From NCBI GenBank assembly GCA_002709405.1, contig PAQV01000099.1:1-39931 (forward strand): a stretch of 39,931 nt of DNA, read 5' to 3'. Shown here piece by piece: positions 32,367 to 39,386 of the stretch (within the stretch, counting starts at the first letter, position 1; every line of letters starts with the position of its first letter). This DNA comes from Paracoccaceae bacterium (GTDB lineage: Bacteria > Pseudomonadota > Alphaproteobacteria > Rhodobacterales > Rhodobacteraceae). The position numbers and the translations under genes were made by a program. The notes under the pieces were generated by a model. That model worked only from the letters and a program-made list of their open reading frames with translations. It ran no database searches and was not told the origin of the DNA.

Positions 32367-32724
32367 GCGCGAAGCGGCGAAGCAAGCGGCCTCGAACAGA
32401 GAAGACGAAGACCCAGAGTTGACAAACGCGTTAACCCGCGCTCACAGCTACCAACTAGATCTCAAAAAAGAGGACAATAGGCACGCCGAGGCAATCAATC
32501 AGCAAAACCTTGGGTGGATAGGCAATATAATTGGGGATGGTAAGAGCGTCCCGACAATCGCTGCTTTAGCCACAATATTCTTAACCGTGTTGTTGGCTGG
32601 CGGTTTATATGTCGCAATGATCTACAACCCAGAGTACGGCGACGCGTTCTCAACGCAGGCAGAAAGGTCGCTTGCTGTGGCGGGGGCTGCTTTAGCCTAT
32701 GTGTTCGGCAAGGGCGGTAAGTGA
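32356..32724 (+). CDS. Transposon passenger: small membrane protein paired with ImmA
   Basis: I do not recognise this 122-residue protein. The first 55 residues are hydrophilic and charged (EREAAKQAASNREDEDPELT and on). A hydrophobic helix follows at about 66-90 (VPTIAALATIFLTVLLAGGLY), then a short loop and a second hydrophobic segment at about 102-118 (AVAGAALAYVFGKG). It starts with an ATG inside the end of the ImmA gene, overlapping by 11 bp, so the two are probably translated together. It could be a membrane effector or a toxin controlled by the peptidase, or an anchor for it; this is a guess. Its 3' end overlaps the convergent gene by 33 bp. Confidence 0.7.
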   Translation: MVSEREAAKQAASNREDEDPELTNALTRAHSYQLDLKKEDNRHAEAINQQNLGWIGNIIGDGKSVPTIAALATIFLTVLLAGGLYVAMIYNPEYGDAFSTQAERSLAVAGAALAYVFGKGGK

Positions 32725-33081
32725 CCACACCCGTCCGTCACGCCGTACAGCCCCTGCCTTTCGCAACTTATTCAACGCCAACCCGGCCCGTGGCAACGCC
32801 GCCTCTGGGCTAACCCCCGGTCTACGCTCGGCCATATAGGCCGCGACCTCGCGCAACGTCTTGGGGCCGTCTCTGAGTGCGTCAAGCGCGATCCGCTGGG
32901 CCTCACCCCGCCGCGCGACATTCACCCGCTTAGGGCACACGTAGGGCATATCCACGCCCCTGAGCCGCAACAGCGCCTCTACGTGGTCCAGCCCATCACC
33001 TTGCCCCCGAATGATCTGCTTACGCAGCGCCAGTAACGCGCCGTCTATGGACTTGTCCTGCATGGGCGAATGGTGATTCAC
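32692..33081 (-). CDS. Transposon passenger: winged-helix-like protein
   Basis: This 129-residue protein has a first part with ALLALRKQIIRGQGDGLDHVEALLRLRGVDMP. Its second part looks like a winged helix: AQRIALDALRDGPKTLREVAAYMAERRPGVSPEAALPRAGLALNKLRKAGAVRRDGRVWSLT. The pattern fits a DNA-binding protein, but I cannot name the family. The start is a GTG at 33081 or an ATG at 33063; neither has a strong ribosome site. It begins 25 bp inside the right inverted repeat and reads inwards, mirroring the leftmost gene of the element. It is richer in GC than the other passenger genes, which may mean a different source. Confidence 0.7.
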   Translation of the reverse strand: MNHHSPMQDKSIDGALLALRKQIIRGQGDGLDHVEALLRLRGVDMPYVCPKRVNVARRGEAQRIALDALRDGPKTLREVAAYMAERRPGVSPEAALPRAGLALNKLRKAGAVRRDGRVWSLTALAEHIG

Positions 33082-33105
33082 CTTGGCCCGTCAATCCAGT
33101 AGAAT

Positions 33106-33130
33106 GCTGGTGCGTTTGATACATAAGGCC
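33106..33130 (-). repeat. Right terminal inverted repeat
   Basis: Exact inverse of 29817-29841 over 25 bp; it reads GCTGGTGCGTTTG at its inner side on the plus strand. Confidence 0.88.
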
Positions 33131-33132
33131 GC

Positions 33133-33179
33133 AAATACCCCGGGGGAGGCCTCCGAAGGAGGGCGGGGGCAGCGCCCCC
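33133..33179 (+). repeat. Dispersed REP-like repeat, copy B, with right target duplication
   Basis: The unit starts with AAATACCC (33133-33140, the right target-site duplication), continues CGGGGGAGG, contains CCTCCGAAGGAGG and ends in the hairpin GGGGGC-AGC-GCCCCC. It ends 4 bp from the stop of the FAD monooxygenase gene on the minus strand and may also end that transcript. It matches copy A at 22887-22933 with four differences. Confidence 0.75.
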
Positions 33180-33182
33180 ACT

Positions 33183-34322
33183 TCAGGCCGTCACGTCGTA
33201 TCCGTAGATCCAGTCGAACTGATTGACCATGACGTCCGGCACGATCCCCCCGGCCAGCTTGAGCGCCATATGTCCCGCCATCCGCGCCGGGCCGAAGCGC
33301 ACGTGGTATTTCCAGGCATTCCGATTGGCCGCCGCGATGACCTTGCGCGCGCGGTCCTGCCGCAGATCCTGGTAGGCCGCCAACGAGGAGGTTCCATGGC
33401 ACCGGGCCAGGACCCAGGCATCTTCCAGAGCCAGGTTCGCCCCCTGGGCCAGGAACGGCAATGTCGGATGGGCGGCGTCGCCCAGGATCGCCACGCCCTC
33501 TGATTGCCAGCGCGCGGCCACCGGATGCCGGAACAGGCCCCACAGGCCGACCGTCTCAACCGCATCAAGCAACGGCCGCACCGGGCCTCGCAGGTCGGCG
33601 AAGGCCGCGCGCAGGGCATCCGGGTCTCCGGCCAGGTGCCAGCCTTCCTCCACCCAGTCGGATTGCTCGCGGATCGCCACCAGGTTTGCCATCGTCCCGC
33701 CCCGCAGAGGATAGGCCACCACGTGCTTGCCCGGAGCCATGACCACCCGGGCCTCGGCCGGCAGCGGCCGTGGTGTCGGCACCACCGCGCGCCAGGCCAC
33801 CTGGCCCGTGAAGAACGGCGCGTCTCCTCCGTTCAGGGCCCGCCTTGCCACCGAATGCAGCCCGTCCGCGCCCACGACCAGGGCCGCCTCTTCCGCGCCA
33901 TCCTCGAACACCACCCGCGCCGGTGCTCCCGGCTCGACCCGGATCGCCTTGCGGCCAAGCTCAACCGGGATGCCTGCCGTGCGCACCGCCTGTTCCAGCA
34001 GGCCGATCAGATCGGCCCGGTGCACGAAACCATAGACCTGCTGTGGCCGCCGGCGCAGATCCAGCCGCAGCACGTCGCCCGGCCGCTGGTAATCGCTGAG
34101 CACGACCGCCTCGGCCCGGACCGACACCGCGTCCAGCGCCGCGCCCAGCCCCAGCGCCCGCAGCACCGCCCCGCCGTTGGGGCTGATCTGCAGCCCCGCC
34201 CCGACCTCGCCGATCCGCTCTGCCTGTTCCACCACGCGCACCCGCGCGCCCTGCCCGTGCAACGCCAGCGCCGCCGTCAGCCCGCCGATCCCGGCGCCCA
34301 GCACCAAGACCTCGTCACCCAT
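33183..34322 (-). CDS. FAD-dependent monooxygenase (salicylate hydroxylase / UbiH-like)
   Basis: This 379-residue flavoprotein hydroxylase has the FAD-binding GAGIGG near 9-14, VGADGLHSVARRAL (the DG motif) near 150-163 and the C-terminal FAD motif GDAAHPTLPFLAQGANLALEDA. It belongs to the group of class A aromatic-ring hydroxylases that includes salicylate 1-monooxygenase and 3-hydroxybenzoate 6-hydroxylase. The substrate is unknown. The ring-cleavage genes that usually sit near such enzymes are not in the window. A strong hairpin separates it from dksA upstream, so it probably has its own promoter, which must lie in the 34323-34348 gap or inside the dksA end. Confidence 0.9.
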   Translation of the reverse strand: MGDEVLVLGAGIGGLTAALALHGQGARVRVVEQAERIGEVGAGLQISPNGGAVLRALGLGAALDAVSVRAEAVVLSDYQRPGDVLRLDLRRRPQQVYGFVHRADLIGLLEQAVRTAGIPVELGRKAIRVEPGAPARVVFEDGAEEAALVVGADGLHSVARRALNGGDAPFFTGQVAWRAVVPTPRPLPAEARVVMAPGKHVVAYPLRGGTMANLVAIREQSDWVEEGWHLAGDPDALRAAFADLRGPVRPLLDAVETVGLWGLFRHPVAARWQSEGVAILGDAAHPTLPFLAQGANLALEDAWVLARCHGTSSLAAYQDLRQDRARKVIAAANRNAWKYHVRFGPARMAGHMALKLAGGIVPDVMVNQFDWIYGYDVTA

Positions 34323-34348
34323 CAGTCCACCCCTTCAAGACAGACGAA

Positions 34349-34378
34349 GGGCGCCAGGGGCATCCCGCCCCGGCGCCC
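34349..34378 (-). terminator. Terminator hairpin after dksA
   Basis: The stem GGGCGCC-(A)-GGGGC pairs with GCCCC-GGCGCCC around a 5-nt loop (ATCCC), a very stable hairpin. On the minus strand it is followed by the moderately T-rich CTTCGTCTGTCTT. It lies 28 bp past the dksA stop. Confidence 0.65.
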
Positions 34379-34406
34379 CTCGCCGGTTTCTTCGATCCAC
34401 GGACGA

Positions 34407-34829
34407 TCAATCGTCGCGGTGGACTTTCTCGCGGCGCTCATGCCGTTCCTGGGCCTCGAGGCTCATCGTCGCGATCGGACGTGCGTCCAGCCGCTTGAGC
34501 GAAATCGGCTCTCCGGTGACGTCGCAATAGCCGTATTCCCCCTCGTCGATCCGGCGTAGGGCCGAGTCAATCTTGGCGACCAGCTTGCGCTGACGGTCCC
34601 GGGTGCGCAGTTCCAGCGCCCGGTCTGTCTCTTCGCTGGCCCGGTCGGCCACGTCGGGAATATTGCGTGTGCTGTCCTGCAGACCCTCGATGGTGTCGCG
34701 GCTCTCGGCCAGCAATTCGGCCTTCCAGTTCAACAACTTGCGGCGAAAATACTCGAGCTGCCGATCATTCATGAACGGCTCATCCTCGGCCGGGCGGTAA
34801 TCGTCCGGCAGAAAGACTTCCTGCTTCAT
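34407..34829 (-). CDS. dksA: RNA polymerase-binding factor DksA, zinc site mostly lost
   Basis: This 140-residue DksA has a long coiled coil (about 20-95) with the tip motif DVADRA (DxxDxA), needed for action in the polymerase secondary channel. The zinc-finger region reads YGYCDVTGEPISLKRLDARPIATMSLEAQERH, so only one of the four usual cysteines remains. Alphaproteobacterial DksA homologues with fewer cysteines are known and can still work without zinc. DksA with ppGpp tunes rRNA and amino-acid promoters. I chose the ATG at 34829, which follows GAGGGAG; the 22 codons to 34895 lack homology. It is divergent from the MoxR gene. Confidence 0.92.
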   Translation of the reverse strand: MKQEVFLPDDYRPAEDEPFMNDRQLEYFRRKLLNWKAELLAESRDTIEGLQDSTRNIPDVADRASEETDRALELRTRDRQRKLVAKIDSALRRIDEGEYGYCDVTGEPISLKRLDARPIATMSLEAQERHERREKVHRDD

Positions 34830-35012
34830 TTGGGCTCCCTCGGATTGGCCATCAACGTCCGTCAAATGTGGTTCCTTAGACATCTGGCTCTCCATGATCG
34901 CAGCGTTTATCCGAGGCGTTAAGAATTGTCACTACACATTCACGTCCCGCCCGGGGTAAAACGCGAGGTAGCTCTGCGGCCGGCGCAATGTACAGCAAGG
35001 GATTGTCACATA

Positions 35013-35852
35013 ATGAAATTTCAAGGCACCGAGAAATATGTCGCGACCGATGACCTGACCATCGCCGTGAATGCCGCCGTCACCCTGGAACGGCCCCTGC
35101 TGGTCAAGGGCGAACCTGGCACCGGCAAGACCGAGCTGGCCCGGCAGATCGCTGATGCCTTGGGACTTAACATGCTGGAATGGAACATCAAGTCCACCAC
35201 CCGTGCGCAACAGGGCCTGTATGAATATGACGCCGTCAGCCGCCTGCGCGACAGCCAGCTGGGCGACGAACGGGTGCATGATGTGCGAAATTACCTTAAG
35301 AAAGGTAAACTCTGGGAGGCATTCGAGGCCGGAGAGAAGGTCGTCCTGCTGATCGACGAAATCGACAAGGCCGACATAGAATTCCCCAATGACCTGCTGC
35401 AGGAACTCGACAAGATGGAGTTCCACGTCTACGAGACCGGCGAAACGATCAAGGCGCGCCAGCGGCCTATCGTCATCATTACCTCGAACAATGAAAAGGA
35501 ACTGCCCGACGCATTCCTGCGCCGGTGTTTCTTCCACTACATCCGCTTCCCCGACACCGAGACGATGAAGAAGATCGTCGAGGTGCACCATCCCGGCATC
35601 AAGGATGCCCTGCTGACCACCGCCCTGACCCAGTTCTACGAGGTCCGCGACACGCCCGGGTTGAAGAAAAAGCCTTCGACCTCCGAGGTGCTCGATTGGC
35701 TCAAGCTGTTGCTGGCAGAAGATCTTTCGCCCGAGGACCTGCGCCGTGACGGGGCCTCTGCCCTGCCCAAGCTGCATGGGGCGCTTCTGAAGAATGAACA
35801 AGACGTGCACCTGTTTGAACGGCTGGCCTTCATGGCGCGCGGGCAGCGCTAG
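35013..35852 (+). CDS. MoxR-type AAA+ ATPase
   Basis: This 279-residue AAA+ protein of the MoxR/CoxD-like group has Walker A GEPGTGKT at about 33-40, Walker B VVLLIDEIDKAD and sensor-1 IVIITSNNEKELPDAFLRRCFFH. MoxR ATPases usually work with a VWA-domain protein to mature or remodel a protein complex. The likely partner is encoded at 38010-39194, three genes downstream, an unusual gap. The start at 35013 is preceded by AAGGGA at slightly long spacing; the frame from 34926 has no homology. The group often helps cells survive stress or insert metal cofactors; the target is unknown. Confidence 0.93.
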   Translation: MKFQGTEKYVATDDLTIAVNAAVTLERPLLVKGEPGTGKTELARQIADALGLNMLEWNIKSTTRAQQGLYEYDAVSRLRDSQLGDERVHDVRNYLKKGKLWEAFEAGEKVVLLIDEIDKADIEFPNDLLQELDKMEFHVYETGETIKARQRPIVIITSNNEKELPDAFLRRCFFHYIRFPDTETMKKIVEVHHPGIKDALLTTALTQFYEVRDTPGLKKKPSTSEVLDWLKLLLAEDLSPEDLRRDGASALPKLHGALLKNEQDVHLFERLAFMARGQR

Positions 35853-36011
35853 GCGCGCCCGATGCGGCGTTGCGCTCGGGCCGGGCAAATTGTGTCGTGA
35901 ATTCGACTAAAATGCTCGGATCGCCGCAATTGTGTCACGGATATCGAACAAGTTTCGCGCGCGCGCACGTGGGCGTGGCGGCTGGCGGCGCAACCTGTCA
36001 AAAATCGGGGC

Positions 36012-36467
36012 ATGAGCGACAAGACGAATACGACGGTCCGCCCGCTGCGGGCCGAGGATCGCCCGGCCTGGGCGGCGCTGTGGCGCGCCTACCTGGATTT
36101 TTACCAATCCGAGGTGCCGGACGATGTCTATGACACCACCTTTGCCCGGCTTCTGGGCGACGATCCCTACGACCCGTCCGGCCTGATCGCCGAGGTCGAC
36201 GGCACGCCCGTGGGACTGGTGCACTACCTGTTCCACCGCCATTGCTGGAAGGTCGAAAACGTCTGTTACTTGCAAGACCTTTACGCCAGCCCCGCGGCCC
36301 GGGGCACCGGCGTCGGCCGCGCCCTGATCGAGGCGGTCTATGCCGCCGCAGACGATGCGGGCGCGCCCACGGTCTACTGGACCACACAGGATTTCAACGA
36401 AACGGCACGGCTTCTTTACGACCGGGTAGGTAAGCTGACGCCGTTCATCAAGTACCAGAGACCGTAA
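36012..36467 (+). CDS. GNAT-family N-acetyltransferase
   Basis: This is a 151-residue GNAT protein. The acetyl-CoA site is LQDLYASPAARGTGVGRALIEAVYAAADDAGA (about 89-120), with the R/Q-x-x-G-x-G/A loop RGTGVG. It ends with WTTQDFNETARLLYDRVGKLTPFIKYQ, typical of the acetyltransferases that act on small amines or protein N-termini. The substrate is unknown. It overlaps the DUF2927 gene by one base (TAATG), so the two are translationally coupled. The gap of 159 bp after the MoxR gene may contain its promoter. Confidence 0.88.
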   Translation: MSDKTNTTVRPLRAEDRPAWAALWRAYLDFYQSEVPDDVYDTTFARLLGDDPYDPSGLIAEVDGTPVGLVHYLFHRHCWKVENVCYLQDLYASPAARGTGVGRALIEAVYAAADDAGAPTVYWTTQDFNETARLLYDRVGKLTPFIKYQRP

Positions 36468-37843
36468 TGCGCGCTGCCCTGTTCCTGTCCATCGCGGCCA
36501 TGGTGATGGCCAGCTGCACCACCTCGCCCGATCGGGACACGCCGACCCGGGCGGTCGTCGCCGACAGCACCCTGCCGCCGATGAAGGTCTTCGCCAACGC
36601 CCGGCCGCGGCCCCCGGTGATGTCGAATTCCGACATTGCGGGCGATTTCATGGCACTGCATTTCCAGCTGGAAAGCGGCCGGTCGCTTGAAACCTTCACC
36701 CGGTTCGAGGGCCCGATCACCGTGCGCGTGACCGGCGCGCCGCCGGCCAGCCTGGATGCCGACCTGCACCGGCTGCTGCTGCGGCTGCGGAAAGAGGCCG
36801 GCATCGACATCCGCCAGGCTCATTCCGGCACCGCCAACATCACGATCGAGGCCATCCCTCGCGACGAAATCCGCCGGTCCCTGCCCCTGGCCGCCTGTTT
36901 CGTGGTGCCCAACGTGTCCAGCCTGGCCGAATTCCGGCGCGACCGGCGCAAGTCGAAAACCAACTGGGCGCTGCTGGAAAAGCGGGAACGGCTGGCGATC
37001 TTCGTGCCCAACGACACCTCTCCGCAAGAGGTGCGCGATTGCCTGCACGAGGAACTTGCCCAGGCGCTGGGTCCGCTCAACGACCTCTACCGGCTGTCGG
37101 ATTCGGTGTTCAACGACGACAACGTGCACCGGGTGCTAACCGGCTTCGACATGCTGATCCTGCGCACCACCTACGCGCCCGAACTGCGCACCGGCATGAG
37201 CCGCGCCGACGTGGCCGCCCAGCTGCCCCGTATCCTCGCGCGTTACAATCCCAACGGGTCCGGCAAGCCCCGCGTGGGCGTCGAACCCACGCCCCGCGTC
37301 TGGATCAACGCCGTGCAGACCGCCCTGGGCCCCGGTGCCAGCCCGAACGCCCGCCGGGCCGCCGCCGATACCGCCCTGATCACCGCGCAAGAGCACGGCT
37401 GGACCGATCATCGCCGCGCCTTCAGCCATTACATGGTCGGCCGCCTCGCCCAGGTCACCGACCCGGAATTGGCCGAAAAGCATTATGTTTCGGCCATGTA
37501 CTACCTCGACCGCACGCCCCGGACCGAAGTCCAGCAAGCCTATATCATCACCCAGACCGCCGCGCTCGACATCTCGCGCGGTGACCCGGCGCGCGCCCTG
37601 GCCCGCCTGAACCCCGCCATCGAAACCGCCGCCCAATCGGAAAACGCCGCCCTCCTGTCGACCCTCATGCTGCTCAAGGCCGAGGCGCTGGAACTGCTCG
37701 GCCGTCCCGACCAGGCACGCGCGGTCAGGCTGGACAGCCTCGGCTGGGCGCGATACGGCTTCGGAGCGGACTGGGCGGTGAAGCAGAAGATGCGCGAAAT
37801 CTCGGCCCTCAACCCGCTGAAACGGAGCGACGGGCAAATATGA
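36467..37843 (+). CDS. DUF2927 family lipoprotein
   Basis: This 458-residue protein has a signal peptide ending in a lipobox, VMASC, with the acylated cysteine at about 17, so it is a lipoprotein or secreted. The middle (about 55-240) carries the DUF2927 pattern: ALHFQLESGRSLETFTRFEGPI, DCLHEELAQALGPLNDLYRLSDSVFNDD (with a HE-x-x-Q near the metal-protease look-alike HEExxQ) and DMLILRTTY. The rest is helical, tetratricopeptide-like. HEE-AQALG resembles HExxH without the second His, so catalysis is doubtful. It is in a coupled string with the GNAT gene before and the 54-residue membrane protein gene after it (ATGA overlap). Confidence 0.88.
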   Translation: MRAALFLSIAAMVMASCTTSPDRDTPTRAVVADSTLPPMKVFANARPRPPVMSNSDIAGDFMALHFQLESGRSLETFTRFEGPITVRVTGAPPASLDADLHRLLLRLRKEAGIDIRQAHSGTANITIEAIPRDEIRRSLPLAACFVVPNVSSLAEFRRDRRKSKTNWALLEKRERLAIFVPNDTSPQEVRDCLHEELAQALGPLNDLYRLSDSVFNDDNVHRVLTGFDMLILRTTYAPELRTGMSRADVAAQLPRILARYNPNGSGKPRVGVEPTPRVWINAVQTALGPGASPNARRAAADTALITAQEHGWTDHRRAFSHYMVGRLAQVTDPELAEKHYVSAMYYLDRTPRTEVQQAYIITQTAALDISRGDPARALARLNPAIETAAQSENAALLSTLMLLKAEALELLGRPDQARAVRLDSLGWARYGFGADWAVKQKMREISALNPLKRSDGQI

Positions 37844-38004
37844 TCATCCTGGCAAGCGCGGCACTCGGGGTCTTCATCGGCGTGATGACGGCCAGGAAAC
37901 GGGGTGGCGCAAAGCTGGACATGGCCCAGTACGGCGCCAGCTTCGGCATCGCCTTCGCCCTTCTCGGCCTGGTCGTCACAGTCTTCATAGACCGCATGGT
38001 GTAA
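37840..38004 (+). CDS. 54-residue membrane protein
   Basis: A short frame starts with ATG overlapping the stop of the DUF2927 gene (ATGA) and ends 5 bp before the VWA gene. It encodes 54 residues with two hydrophobic helices: IILASAALGVFIGVM (about 2-16) and FGIAFALLGLVVTVFI (about 35-50), separated by the basic loop TARKRGGAKLDMAQYG. The basic loop suggests both ends lie on the outer side. Coupled overlap with the gene before it and a tight gap to the one after it argue that it is real. Its function is unknown; it may be an anchor for the MoxR-VWA machinery. Confidence 0.75.
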   Translation: MIILASAALGVFIGVMTARKRGGAKLDMAQYGASFGIAFALLGLVVTVFIDRMV

Positions 38005-38009
38005 GCGTT

Positions 38010-39194
38010 ATGTTCCTGCCCTTCTTCGAAAATCTTCGGAAGGGCGGCGTGCCTGTCTCCCTGCGCGAATACCTGTCCTTTCTCGACGCCATGCGCGCCG
38101 GTCTGGTCACCTACGACGTCGAAGCCTTCTACTACCTCGCCCGCACCGCCATGGTGAAGGACGAGCGCAACATCGACAAATTCGACCGCGCCTTTGCCGC
38201 CACCTTTGAAGGCCTGGCCAATATCTCGATCGACCAGGTGCTGGAGGCGGTCGAGATCCCCGCCGACTGGCTGGCCAAGATGGCCGAAAAGCACCTCTCC
38301 GAAGAGGAGAAGGCCGAAATCGAGGCCCTGGGCGGCTTCGACAAGCTGATGGAGACGCTGAAAAAGCGCCTTGAGGAACAAAAGGAACGCCACCAGGGCG
38401 GCAACAAGTGGATCGGCACCGGCGGCACCTCGCCCTTCGGCGCGCATGGCTACAACCCCGAGGGCGTGCGCATCGGCCAGGACCAAAGCCGCCACCAGCG
38501 CGCCGTCAAGGTCTGGGACAAGCGGGAATTCAAGAACTTCGACGACACGGTCGAACTTGGCACGCGCAACATTAAAGTCGCGTTAAAACGTCTGCGCCGC
38601 TGGGCCCGAGACGGCGCCCACGATGAACTCGACCTCGACAATACCATCCGCTCGACGGCCGAAAACGGTTACCTGGACGTCAAGATGCGCCCCGAACGCC
38701 ATAACGCGGTCAAGGTCGTGCTGTTCCTAGATGTCGGCGGGTCCATGGACGCCCACGTGAAGGTGGTCGAAGAACTCTTCTCCGCCGCCCGGACCGAATT
38801 CAAACACCTCGAACATTACTATTTCCATAACTGCCTTTACGAAGGCGTCTGGCGCGACAACGCCCGCCGCTGGAACGAACAGATCCCGACCCAGGAAGTC
38901 CTGCGCACCTACGGCCCTGATTACAAATGCATTTTCGTCGGAGACGCCTCCATGTCGCCCTACGAGATCGCCTATCCCGGAGGCGCCAACGAACACTGGA
39001 ACGCCGAAGCGGGCCAGGTCTGGCTGCAACGCGTCCGAGACCAATGGGCCTCGCACCTCTGGATCAACCCGGTGCCCGAGAAATACTGGGGCTACACCCA
39101 TTCCATCCAGATGATCTCCGAGATCTTCGAAGGGGCAATGGTGCCGATGACCCTGGAGGGATTGGAACGGGGGATGAAGGGGTTGGTTCGGTAG
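38010..39194 (+). CDS. VWA-domain protein (CoxE-like), partner of MoxR
   Basis: This is a 394-residue protein. The N-terminal half (about 1-190) is helical and charged, including a stretch of KKRLEEQKERHQGGNK and the TGGTSPFGAHGYNPEG motif seen in CoxE-like proteins. The C-terminal half has the VWA domain with its metal-ion site VLFLDVGGSMDAH (Asp241; DxGxS where DxSxS is usual). Downstream are FHNCLYEGVW, CIFVGDASMSPYEI and a conserved HSIQMISEIFEG end. VWA proteins of this class pair with MoxR ATPases. In other bacteria the genes are adjacent; here GNAT, DUF2927 and a small membrane gene lie between. It ends the operon. Confidence 0.92.
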   Translation: MFLPFFENLRKGGVPVSLREYLSFLDAMRAGLVTYDVEAFYYLARTAMVKDERNIDKFDRAFAATFEGLANISIDQVLEAVEIPADWLAKMAEKHLSEEEKAEIEALGGFDKLMETLKKRLEEQKERHQGGNKWIGTGGTSPFGAHGYNPEGVRIGQDQSRHQRAVKVWDKREFKNFDDTVELGTRNIKVALKRLRRWARDGAHDELDLDNTIRSTAENGYLDVKMRPERHNAVKVVLFLDVGGSMDAHVKVVEELFSAARTEFKHLEHYYFHNCLYEGVWRDNARRWNEQIPTQEVLRTYGPDYKCIFVGDASMSPYEIAYPGGANEHWNAEAGQVWLQRVRDQWASHLWINPVPEKYWGYTHSIQMISEIFEGAMVPMTLEGLERGMKGLVR

Positions 39195-39356
39195 GAGTGT
39201 GGCCGTAACAGGCCGCATTGCGGACGGAGATGCCGTTCATAGTTTTGGCACGACTGGCTGCTCTCACGTTGCTATCACTACACCATCTCGCAAAGTCGAG
39301 ATGTCGGAGGTTCATCCGAATTCTTGCCGCTTTCCTAAAGTACCAATACGATAGGA

Positions 39357-39362
39357 TATAAT
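39357..39362 (+). promoter_or_regulatory. Perfect -10 element upstream of the truncated gene
   Basis: TATAAT at 39357-39362 lies 25 bp before the GTG start at 39387. No good -35 element is found at the right distance. The A/T-rich setting suggests a promoter imported with the gene. Confidence 0.4.
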
Positions 39363-39386
39363 ATTTAGGTCCTACAGGAGCGTTGG

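Larger units (their letters stand above)
29817..33132 (+). mobile_element. IS1595-family transposon with passenger genes
   Basis: The element is 3316 bp long. Its terminal inverted repeats are identical over 25 bp: left at 29817-29841, starting GGCCTTATGTATC, and right (inverted) at 33106-33130. Flanking both ends is the 8-bp duplication AAATACCC, with two extra bases (GC) between the right repeat and the duplication. Inside are an IS1595-type transposase and five further genes, all more A/T-rich than the chromosome around them. Reading order from left: membrane protein (+), DUF6471 protein (-), transposase (+), ImmA/IrrE metallopeptidase (+), membrane protein (+), winged-helix-like protein (-). 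The identical repeats and duplication suggest recent insertion. Confidence 0.88.
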
